Of a stretch of DNA of 64,000 bases, positions 40,101-52,500 are shown one piece after another. Numbering within the stretch: the first letter of the stretch is position 1; every line of letters begins with the position of its first letter. Both the position numbers and the translations under genes were made by a program. Origin of the DNA: Chamaecrista fasciculata. Taxonomy: Eukaryota > Streptophyta > Magnoliopsida > Fabales > Fabaceae. Below the pieces are notes generated by a model. The model did not search any database and had not been told where the DNA came from. It saw only the letters and a program-made list of their open reading frames with translations. The DNA is taken from NCBI GenBank assembly GCA_003254925.1, contig QANZ01029560.1, forward strand, positions 210,159 to 274,158, written 5' to 3'.

Positions 40101-43100
40101 AAAACCTGAACCATAATTCCCATCCACAGCAAGGCAGATGGTTTTAGTTCCCAATTTACATTGATTTGCATTTGTTTATTTGTTGCACTTCTCCTAATTC
40201 CTTATTTTGCTATTGATTAACTGTGGTCTATGCAACATGAATTTCTTCAGTTGAAGCATTTTCATTGGAGAACTCTACTGTGTGGATGACGCATGATAAA
40301 TCTTTTGAGATGTGGATTTGCCCATTGGTCTATTCTCTGACTGTCTACTGCAATGATGTGATACTGAGGTTGCTGCCTAAATAGCCAATTGTTAGATTGA
40401 AAAAGTCGTTAGTTGATAGTAAATCTTTATCTTGTTTTCTTTCTCATATTCTTGGGGCATCTTACTTACAGGTTGTGTCAAGATATTATATTGTTTAAAG
40501 CTGAAGTTGCAGAGCTTCTTTTGCCAAGTATTTTTGTTAATATTGCTGGAAGGAAGGATTTGGAAATTGATCTTCACAAATTAATCTCTCTAAAGGTCGT
40601 ATTTGATAGCTGTAATTCTTCCATCTCCCTCACTCTAAATAAAGAGACTCTTGAGTTGATCTTCAACATATATTGAACATGGTCAATGATTTAAATTTTA
40701 TCTTCTTACCTCCTGCAATATTTGATTCTAAGGTGTTTGATATACTATTGTCTTTGTACAATGATTCTGAGGTGTCGTATCTTTTAGTTATTGTGAATTC
40801 TTTTCTAAATTTGCAGTTGCAAGAGCATATTTTTGTGGAGTCCAATAAGCTGACCAAATCAATTCAGGTGTTATTGAATTGTCTTAATGAACTTCGTATC
40901 TGTCATGTCATGGAAAAATCGATTGTGCCATCAAAGTCAGAAAATGCCAAGGTAAATTGTATTCAATTTGTTTGTTCTCAATGAATATATTTTTTTATTC
41001 CTTAGAATTTTAAATTAATAAAACATGATAGGATGGATTTCTTTCCTCCGGTAAATAGTGGGGTTTTGCCTTTTTCTGGTTCTTATCCTAGTATGTTTTA
41101 ATGATTTTCTTATCCTTTGCCATGCCTTCCTAGAAACTATTTATGTTACTAAAATAATGGTCAAAGTGCGAATTTGATCCTGTAACTTTACTCCAGGTCC
41201 CAAATCAGTCCTATATCTTTTTTTGTCTCGAATTTGGTCCTATATCTTTGCTCCAGGTCCCAAATCAGTCCTATATATTTTTCAGGACAAAACTATAATT
41301 TAAAGGACTGATATGTAATTTTTCCTGACTTAATTTGCCTAGTTAACGGTTTAAAATGGACGAAGGACTAACAGTGGGAGGTTTTCAAAACATATGAGAC
41401 CAAAACTGAGACAAAAAAAGATATAGGACTGATTTGGAATCTGAAGCAAAGTTACAGGACCAAATTCGCACTTTGGCCTAAAATAATTCATATGATTTGT
41501 CTGAATTGGTATTGAGGATAGAAATAAGGTAAAGTAAAACTAATATACTTTGTTTATTGATGTCGCTATGGCTACATTTAATAACATCATACCAAATAAT
41601 TTGTTTGGCATAAATAAATAACAGTTTATAGTATACTATATAACTATAAGATATAATTGGTTCATGTTTAAGAGGCTAAAAGCAAGTATCTTTCAGTTTG
41701 ACATGCTAGTGAAACTGTGGAAAAGATGGTCAGCCATTGATTTTTCACCCTTTAATCACCAACGCTTTTAAAGTTAAGAGCTCTTTTCATGTCAGACGCT
41801 TGTGAGGCATTAACTCTCTGAGTAGATCTCCAAAGATCACTTTTTAGAAATAAAAAATACATATTTTAAAATTCTGCAGTTCTTAATTTTTTTTCCTATC
41901 CAGAACCACAAAAAGATTTAGTTATTAATACTTTATGTGTATATATATATATATGTCTATGCAGTGGCACTGTTATATCTTCATAGCTAGAATTTATGTT
42001 CAGTTGTTCGTCATAATCTGTCCTTTAGCCTGATTTTCATATCGTTGCTACATTCTTGTTCACAAATGCACTGAATAGTGGCATTTTGTTGAAGTAAAAA
42101 TTGCACAGGTGAGAACATGTGTTGTGTTTCACTGCTTAATTAATTAGATGATGACATTCTGATACTCTCTGCTTATCTTCAGTGGTATGTCAATTTTAAC
42201 AAAATAAAGTATAAACACGTTATATTTATTATTTTTTTTATCTAATGATAACAATTTATCTATATTGGAATATTCAACTGCTTAATTTGATCTCTCACCC
42301 CTTTCCACTGCGCATTTGCTATGTTTCTGAAAACAAAATGCAATTTTTGAATTTGATGCTTTTCTGGGTAAATATTATGAAATTATATAGATTATTTTCT
42401 AAAAAATGTTAAAAATTTACAATAAAGGTATGTGAATTTTGCCAATGCATTTTTTTCCCTCGAGCATTGAAATCTGCCATGGTAATAAAGGCCATAACTT
42501 CATTTAATGATTGGACTGATTGCTTTGTTATACACCTCAAGAATACAACCTCAGTTGAAGGTGCACTATATATGTTATTTCACACTTTTGTGTTGCTGTT
42601 ATGTTGGACAATGATAACTGTGGTTTGGTGTTACAGAGTTCAAGAACTTCGAGTGTTAGTTCCAAGTCAAGATCAACTCCTGGAAAGGCAAGAGACTCTA
42701 CGGTTATGTCAAGTGTATTGGCAAAGTCCACATCCTCATGGGACAAAGTATTATCTTTTTCACATTCTTGCTCATAGATTTCATTGTTGACATAAGACTT
42801 TTTACTATTGGGAAACAATACATTGGTTTCTGGCTGAATTTTAACTTTGCTTTATTCTAATCCTCCCAGGTGTATTGGCTTTCCGTTGATTATCTTCTTG
42901 TTGCAAAGTCAGCGGTTGTAAGTGGCAGATTTTCTGTACTTCATTTTCTCCTTGATTATGTATATCTGAATTACTATATATGATGTTTGGATTTTCTCGT
43001 TAGTCTCCCTAAACCATATATATTTTTAGAATATTTAAAATGTGGATGAGTGAGAAATAGTGGAAAGTTGGTGGAAAAGTTGAGTAACTTTCCACTACCT

Positions 43101-46100
43101 CTTTTTTATTATTTAATAATTTAAATTTTTAAAATAATATTTGAATGCACCATGGAGCATGCAACGCCCTCAAGAGTGTGTGTATACATATATTTATTAA
43201 CTTCTTTATTATTTTGAATCTTGAATGTAAGTTCCTGTTTTTTCTTCTCTTATTCCCCTTTGCTAAAATGTTTCTATATTTGTTATAGAGTTGTGGATCA
43301 TATTTTACCTCTGTGATGTATGTGGAACATTGGTGTGAAGAGAAGTTCATGGGTATGACAATTGGGGGTCCAGATTTCTCCCAAAATGAAATGGTAAGTT
43401 GCACTAAATAATTATATCTGATGCTTTTGTCATTTCCTACATGAAAGAGGACAATCTGGTCTTTTTTGTATTATATCTCTTCTATTTAGTTTGTACACCA
43501 GTAGACTGGTTTTATAAAGTGTAGTGAATGGAAACTCTCTTTGTTCATAAGCTTTGCTTTTAAAATGGAAATTGCTTTTGGCCCCTACTTTTTTCAGAGA
43601 TGATTGTTCTTGTGTTATCTTTGTGGGCTGCTTATGATGTTTTCTTTAGAGAAGTGTCCCTTATTGATCTTCAAAAGGATCCAAAAACTCCATTGAGTTA
43701 GGATTTTTTACGCTTTCCTTTATGTTTTATTGTGCTTGAAGAGGATCTCTTATCCTCTATTTCCTGTACGTTTTTGTATTTTCTCTTCCCATCAATTAAA
43801 TATTTTTTTCATCTAAAAATATATTGGCTTCTATATAGACTGATTTTTGTAACTAGTTTTTATCTTTTGTTGCCGTGCTTCTTGTCCATCAGCTGCCAGG
43901 TCATATTGAAATACTAGTCTCTGCTGTCACTAGAATCAATGAACCTGATAGTTTATATGGAATTCTTCAGTCTCACAAGGTTGGTCAGAATAATCCTTCT
44001 TTTTATGATAGTTTGACCTTAGAAAAACCTATATTGTGGTATTTTAATGGTATGTATTTCAGCATTTTGTCCTGAGTTTCTGATTATATTTTTTATGTGG
44101 TATGATGGGAATGAAGCTGAGTTCTCAAATTATTACCTTTGAGCATGAGGGAAACTGGGAAAAGGCCCTTGAGTACTATGACATGCAAGTACGAACCAAT
44201 TTCTCAAAACCGGTGGGTGGCAGTTTATTGGGTTTGCCACCTGATCACACTCGAGCAGAAGATTCTTCATCTAAATCAACAATGGAAGATGCAGGTAGGC
44301 AGTGGAAACCTTACAAAGGGCTGATTAGATCATTGCAGCAGGTTGGATGCACACATCTCCTTGACTTATATTGCCAAGGGTTGACATCAAGGAAGGACTG
44401 GCTTCAGCATGATTTAGAGTTTGCTGAATTGCAGTATGAGGCTGCTTGGCGTTCTGGGAACTGGGATTTCTCTTTACCAATAGGAACTAATTCTGCTCCT
44501 TCAACTCAGGACGTCAAATGTGGTCATTTCAATGAAAATTTGCACAGGTAATATTCTTATGCTGATTTTATAATGACCTGATGCTATCTTGTTTATCTTT
44601 AAGTTTCTTTCAGAAAGGTAATAGATAGCTTTTTTTCCCCCCTCAGAGAAGTGTTAAAGTTAGGAAAAAATAAAATAAGAGTGATGAGCATCTGAGGAAA
44701 ATCTCAGGACCCAGAAAGGGATGGGGAAAATAAGACTGATGACCACTGTTGCCTTCTTTCAACATGTTGTCGCTCTCCCCTGCTCAAAGGGATGGAATGT
44801 GAGAGTAGGGCTACTTGATTGGTGTTGATGAGTTAGCTTTCACTATAGCCGCATTATCTCTGGAATTAATAAAGTAACTAACCAATTTGATGACTTACCT
44901 TCTGGTCTCAACTATAGTGTAATATGTTTGTCATGCAGTATGGGAAGGAAAATTAGAGATAATAGACTTGAATTCTTCACTCTATAAATAATCAAGTGGT
45001 AGTTTTCCTAAATGAACTCTAAGCCTACTTTTTAGCAAGCCGCACAACCCTTGTTGAACTGGAATTCTGATAGAACCTGTATGCTTTACTGACATAAGAT
45101 AAGAAGAATGGTTTCCTCAAGTAAATTCAGCCACCATTACAAGTTAGAAAATAAGACAGAAAACGTGAAAATAGCGTGGCATTCGAGAGGCCAGTCTCTC
45201 CCAAAACCAGCATTTCCACTACATTGACACAAATACCTCCCTGCAGCCTCCAAACACACACCCACGCCTAGCAGAACAGTTATGCCACATCAGAGCTATT
45301 TTGTCCTTCTCTGATCCTTTGCACATCCTCCTCTTGATCCATGGGCCCTCTTTCTTTTATCTCAGGTCCACTAGCTTTAGACCCAACTACTTTGGGCCTT
45401 CCTTCCTGCTTCTTTCCTCTTCCCTTATAGGTATGAATTATTGGAGGTCCATCAAATTAAAACAGTTCTGATTGAAATAAAACACAAATAAAGTTATAAT
45501 TAGAAAATACTCTTGCTACTGGATAGGATATCCCTAGGCCTAAGTACTATTATTATTGGTAATCCTAAATTACCAGGTTCAAAATCTTGAGGAGTTATAA
45601 ATTTTAAACTACAATTCTCATTTACAATTCCATAATAAATAGTATTTCAAGCTTATCCTGCTGTATTAGTTTGATATCTTGTATGTTTCAGGTATATGTA
45701 ATGCTTAGATAGCTAGCAAGAATGAAATTCAAGTTCTCCTATTCAAAACTTTTTTTTTGTGCTGGAAAGTTGCATTATTGGATCTAACCAATCTTAAGTA
45801 TAGTTGTTTGAGGGCACTCCAGGAGGGTGATTTGAGTGATTTCCAAAGAAAGCTGAAAGATTCAAAGGAGGTAATCTTTGTGTTCTCCTTTCTGTTTGTG
45901 TGCTTCAGGACCTTTTGTAATTACCAATGTATGATGCTTTTTTAGGAGCTTGTGTGGTCTGTTTCTCATGCAAGTGAAGAGAGCACGGAGTACATTTACC
46001 TGACTATCATCAAACTGCAGGTACATATTATCTTGCTTGTAGATTTGTGACGTGAAGTTTATTGATAATTGGTCTCTTTTGCCTTAGGTTAGCATTTCCT

Positions 46101-49100
46101 GACACTATTCCTGGTCAATTGACACTACATAATAGGATTTGGCATGTATTTATTTAGATATATAGATGGAGGAATATAAACTTACTGAAATATTATGAAA
46201 GTATAAAATGCCATAATTCATTACATTTCAACATTTCTTCTCTAGCTGGGGCAAAGATATTAATCTTGCTCCTCTTGTTACTAATTCCTAATCTGGTAAA
46301 GAGCTTTAGTGAAAATGTCAGTTAGTTCTTCACTCTTCAGTTTTAACTCTAACATGATTAGTCAAAACAAGTGCTTGCCATAGCTTCTTGTGAATGATAG
46401 GACAGCATCCTGTTTTGTTCTGTCATGACACTAGGTTTTAAGTCAGATGAGAATGGTAGCATAGTCATCGCACCACACTTTGTTTCTTACTTTCCCTAGA
46501 AATCTAATTAGCTCTGTTGATTTTTAGTAAAATATAAAAATATAGAATGAGAGAGTAGGATGTGAGAAACACTTTTCTTGATTGCTTTTTTATTTCTGAA
46601 TGTCATAGGGTATTTATACAAGAGAACATAGTCTATTCTAGGAAATACAATTAATATAATTGATTCTCAAATCTCTAATATTTAGGCTAATCTCAGGGTC
46701 AACACTTTAATGCAGATTGATTTACATAATCAAATCTGATTCTTAACACTCCCCCTCAAGTTGGAGCATAGATTTTAATCATGCAACTTGCTACAAAGGT
46801 ATTCTAAAACATAAAAACCCATACATCATAACAACACAAAACAAACTTATAAAAACACCCTTAAACAAACTTCTCTCAGACTCCCCCTATCAGTGATATC
46901 TCAAATAATGACCATGTATATGATCTCTAAGGTCCAAAAGAGTGGCAACATCCATTGGATTTAAAGGAGACATACACCAAATCTTCTGTCAGTGTTGTCT
47001 CAAAATGTCACCTTAAATGGTGATCTCAAAACATCCAATAATTGCAATGTCTAGTGGACTCTGAAGTGATGTCTCAGAAAGCACTGAAAACCTCTTAAAG
47101 CAGCCAGAACAAGGACTGAAGACACCAAAACTGGTGAGACAAAGTGAGTTCGGCGAAGGAAGAAGCACATGGCTCCTCACAAAGAAGACACCAAAGGAGA
47201 TCTAACATCATGAATGACTTGTAAAGGAAACCCAAAGACACAAAGAAGACACAATAGTAAAACAAATACAAGGCAAACAAAGTAGACAACTCAAAGGAAA
47301 TCACCACTAAAGTTGCTGAGAGAAGGAAAGATGATCTTGCGACTAAAATCATATGGGGAGAAGAAGCTGGAATGAAAACACAGCCATGAGCCCATGGATG
47401 AAGTCACAAAGAGAGGAGGCTGGAATGAAAACACAGCCATGAATAATGTGAGAAGGGATGGAATGAGAACACATCCATAACCACAAACTTCAGTCATCAA
47501 CAAACTTGAGTGAAAAAACATTTGAGAAGAGGACAAATAAGAAATTACTAAATCACAATAGACAGAGAATGGATGAAAATGAGAATAGGCTGAGACAACC
47601 AAAGAAAGGGAAAAAGAGCAAGAACAATGAGACTCACTGGACGCATAAACAAAGACTCAAATAGATGAAGGGGAAGAATTTTTCAGAACTGGAGAGGAGA
47701 AAATTCACCCAGGCTCAAAAGGCTCTGATACCATGTTGATTTTTAGTAAAATATAAAAATATAGAATGAGAGAGTAGGATGTGAGAAACACTTTTCTTGA
47801 TTGTTTTTTATTTCTGAATGTCATAGGGTATTTATACAAGAGAACATAGTCTATTCTAGGAAATACAATTAATATAATTGATTCTCAAATCTCTAATATT
47901 TAGGCTAATCTTAGGGTCAACACTTTAATGCAGATTGATTTACATAATCAAATCTGATTCTTAACAAGCTCCATCAAATTTATCACCCCTGCCTAAACTA
48001 CAACGGAAAATTTTGCGCCCTTCAATGACCATGATCTCTCAATACTTCCATGTCCATGGTTTCCTTTAAGGTACTTAATTTATGCAAGCTGTGAAACATC
48101 CTGATTCTAAAGGAATATGTTGTATATATAAATATGTCTGTGTGAGAGGGACTAGAGACAAGCTCTGTCATGTGAGCCAGGCAAAAATATATGCTTTATA
48201 AATTGAAAAGAAATATGAACTACTATGGTAGCAATGTACATTTAAAATAACTATTCAAGAATAATAGACGTGTAGAACAATGCACTATATTAAAGTCATC
48301 CAGTCATAAAGTACTTATCTTGCTTTAAAGTAAATGATTAACAGCCTATATAATAATGTCTTAAAGTACATGGACACTTTCCCCTATGACCTAGGAGTTA
48401 CTGGGCCGGGATTTGTGGTTCTTCCTTTGGTAAAATACTCATCTTGTTTTGTAATATGTAACCTAATTTTCCTTGGCATCCTTGGATTTCTTGTTCTGAT
48501 TATTGTATTGCTCTTTTTCTCTTGAATAAAAATTTCATATTAAAAAAAAAAAATACTTGATAGTTATGATTATTTGAGTGGGCTTTAGGGCTCCATATAC
48601 AGAAAATAAACTTCATGTATGCAAGGCACCTTAAGTGAGTGTCTTACATTGACCAAAATGGCACCAAAGGCACTACTAGCGAGTGCATGTATGGAGGCCC
48701 CTTACCTCAACAACCAAGAGGTGCTGATGCTCTGTATTGCATGTCATGGTTGTTTCGATAGATGCTTTATCATCTTGGCATGGCCTGGGATTTACGGTGG
48801 AGAACATCTCAACATAACATTTCAAATTTTCGTTGGGACAAACAAACGGTGACTCCTGAGTCTGTAATTCCTTCCATTGAACAGGTATATAGTGCATTAA
48901 TGTTCCAGCATGAGAGGAGTCAGTTTATTTTTTGTTGTATAAAATATCATTCAGAGTGATTAAGGTTTTTTTTAATTATTATGCCTTTTCATAGTTTTGA
49001 TGCTTTGCATTTTTTTTTATTGTCAACTAGTTGTCATGGCTGAATATGGACTGGTGTTCCATTTTGGAACGGATGCAACTGCACATGAATCTGTTAGAAC

Positions 49101-49509
49101 CATTTATAGCATTTCGGCGGGTTTTACTTAAGATTTTAAATTGTAGAGATTGCACACTGCAACATCTTCTGCAATCTGCCTCCACTCTTCGTAAGGTGCA
49201 TTTTAGACTTAATTATCATGAAATCGTGGCTAAATTCCAGTTCCTTATATGCTATACTCTGTTTCTCAGGGGTCTAGGTTCTCTCAAGCAGCTGCAGCTT
49301 TGCATGAGTTTAAGTTTCTTTCTGTCGAAGCCAAAGGGCAATCTTCATCCATGTATTGGCTTGGAAGAGTGAGTGGGCTGCCATGACTCTAAATGTGTGT
49401 GTGTTGTCAGTGATGCAGAACAGTTATGTATTTTTGAGTCTGCACCTCAAGCAGAATCAAACAGTATTAACACCAAGAAACAACCCCCCCCCCCCCCCNN
49501 NNNNNNNNN

Positions 49510-49540
<31 letters not shown>

Positions 49541-52500
49541 ATAATAGCAATGATGGTAGCGGGGTTATTGCAGCAAGTATTATATGTGAGACAACCTCAC
49601 AAACAAAGGAAAAGATGAAGACACCAGATTTTGAGAGCCTAGCACATCCCACTCCCACCCAAATTCTCTACACACTCACCCCCAATAGGTCCCTTTTTAA
49701 CCCCACACAGCAATAAAGCCTCACAGTTAGTTACTCTGACAATCCTCTTTTACCCTCCCTTTGAAAATATTGCTGAAAATGAGGCTTGGATAGGCCTGCA
49801 CCTCCCTCTGGCCCATTTCCCTTCTTTCTTGTATAGTCCTTGTCTTCATTGCATTCACTGACCCCAATCTCATCAGGACCTCGTCCCCTCTGTCCTTATA
49901 TTTTTTTTTTCTCTTAGTGAGTATCTTTTTTTATCTAAAAACTTTATCGTTTTAATTAATTTATTAGGGCTTTCTATTTTGTTTTCCTGAAGTCCTAATT
50001 AATCTAACAAACAAATGGGAAGTGCTAATTAATCTAATAGAAAACAGACTGGAAAGTGCTAATTAATCTAACAAACAAATGACAAGCAGCCACCAAGCAT
50101 TCATGTTGAAGTATTGGGCTGAAAAACCTTCGGCCCCTTTCTTCTAGCATAAGTTTGCAGAGGTTTGGGCTTGGGCCCTGTATCAGGGGATAACATCTCC
50201 TTTTTTCTTTCGGCTTGTTGCTGAGATGTTGCTTATATAGTCATCAATAGTATCTCTGTTATCAGCTGTGTTGAGTGTACTGAAGTACTGGTTCTTCTTG
50301 ATGGTAGCTTGAAGAAGCGAAGCTTTTGCGTGCTCAAGGTCAAAATGAGATGGCTATCAACCTTGCGATGTATATCTCACAGAACTATGGATCTTATGAG
50401 GAGGCTTCAGATGTATATCGATTGATTGGGAAGTGGCTGGCAGAAACAAGATCTAGCAAGTTATTGAACAAATTGTTAATCTGCTTGCATTGTTATAATA
50501 TGCTTCATTTGAAGCCTAAATTCACCGATTTCTTGTTTCCTTGCTGATTATTGCAGCTCTAGAACAATTTTAGAGAAGTATTTAAAACCTGCAGTCTCGA
50601 TTGCCGAGGATATGAACACTTCTGACAAAAAGTCCATTGAGCGTAAATGTCAGTCTCATTTTCATCTTGCACACTATACTGATGCTTTATTTAGGAGCCA
50701 TGAAGAAAGACTCAACTCCAGTGAGTGGCAAGCAGCAATGCGTTTAAGGAATCATAAGGTACCATGCTCACTGACCCAAACTAACATAGATAGACAACAG
50801 CAATAAGAGAATACAGATAGTGGGAGCACTTAGATATGTTTTTTTACATATGTGACATGAATATTCTGATTCTGCAGAAAGTAGAGTTGGAAGCAATTAG
50901 AAAAAGATTAAGGACCTCGACAAAGGTAGTTATATGCCACTCATTCACTTTTTATGTGATAGATTCTCTAGAGCTCTAGCTCACATGGTGTATAATTTAG
51001 GGGGAGAAGGCTGACAATTCCCTGAAAATATTAGAACTGCAAAAGCAAGTAGCAATGGACGAGGAAGAGGGTCAGAAATTGCAGGTACTCCTTTTGTTTG
51101 ATCAGTTAGGAAGGTTTACAGAGTTTGACTAAATAACCTCGTATCCCAATGTTTCTGTTGTAATATTGATGCTTATTTGTCACAGATTGTTAGGGTAGCT
51201 CCATTTTTTCTTAGACTGATCATTTTATTACCATATGAGGTAACTATAAAACCTTTATTTCTTTGCTGCCTATCAACATCCAGGATGACCGAGACAATTT
51301 TCTTAGCCTGGCATTGGAGGGATATAAACGTTGTTTAGTCACAGGCAACAAGTATGATGTGAGGGTGGTACGAAGATACTCTTAATTCCTTCACAACTAT
51401 AGAATAATACTTGTGAGCTAGATGTAGGAATTGTATGAATTGTACATGTTGCAAGGTTGTCTGATGTCTTTTGACAAGATCTTTTGCTTTCAGGTGTTTC
51501 GTCTAATTTCCTTGTGGTTCAGCCTCTCTTCTCAAAATGGCGTTGTGAATAGTATGCTTAGCACAACTAAAGAGGTATACCGTGAAGGAAAGCATTGACT
51601 ATTAATTAGTATTTTTTGTATGAGTTGTTTTCTTTATGATTGTATTTGTGGGTTTGATTTGGTATGCATCTGAATTTTTTTCCAGGTTCAATCTTTCAAG
51701 TTTATACCTTTAGTATACCAAATTGCTTCTAGACTGGGTAGCTCAAAGGACGGTCAGGGTGATTTCCAGGTTCTGGCAATGCTAGTGCTACAAGTTTCCC
51801 TTAAAATTTTTCAGCTCGGAATTATTTTGTTTTATAATTTAACATGAATTGTGGATGATGCAGTTTGCTTTAGTGTCTCTCCTGAAGAAAATGGCCATTG
51901 ATCATCCACACCATACAATACTTCACGTGTGTAAATTGTACCTTTTTTTTTCTATATCATCAAACATTTTTGTTATGAACCTTTTCAATTCTATTTTATT
52001 TGGCTATTTTCTTTTAATTGAAAGGGAGATGAACCTTCCTTTATGTATCTGATAGTTTTTGACCCATGCAAAGCTGTATCTAGGCCCTCAAAAAGTTTTT
52101 ACGAATGTGTTATGTATTGTTTTATCTCAACATAGGAGAAAAAAATGATTTTCTTCATCTTCTTTTTATATTAGCTTCTGGCTCTTGCAAATGGTGACCG
52201 TATCAAGGACAAACAACGCAGTAGGAGTTCATTTGTGGTTGATATGGAGAAAAAGCTTGCTGCAGAAAACCTTCTAAATGAGTTGTTATCTTATCATGGA
52301 GCTACTATCCGACAAGTAACATTAATTTTTTCTTTTGATATTATTTTCTGCATTATGTTTGATTCTCAGTAAATTAGCTTAAACTGTTTCTCTATGTCAC
52401 ATGTATGTAGACGAGGCAAATGGTGGATATTTATATCAAACTGGCTGAAATGGAAACAAGGAAAGAGGTTGTGCAATGATTTCTTTGTTTTCATTTTTCA

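Larger units (their letters stand above)
36253..43979 (+). other. ATM: ATM exons 39-49 (solenoid to FAT approach)
   Basis: Exons: 36253-36445, 36557-36778, 38174-38245, 38624-38693, 40251-40368, 40472-40595, 40817-40951, 42637-42747, 42870-42917, 43289-43393, 43893-43979. Exon 46 encodes a Ser/Thr/Arg-rich linker ([19 protein letters not shown]) that is probably disordered. Exon 48 holds VEHWCEEKF, a phrase seen near the FAT start in ATM proteins. The donors of introns 43 (GTTGCT) and 49 (GTTGGT) depart from consensus. Confidence 0.8.

Noticed and set aside
48619-48852. Open frame of 77 codons just before ATM exon 53
   Set aside because: It is in a different frame from exon 53 and shows no similarity to ATM. 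Starting exon 53 at 48762 keeps phase.
49356-49658. Frames containing poly-Pro or poly-Gly around the N gap
   Set aside because: Produced by the C/G homopolymer and unknown bases, not coding.
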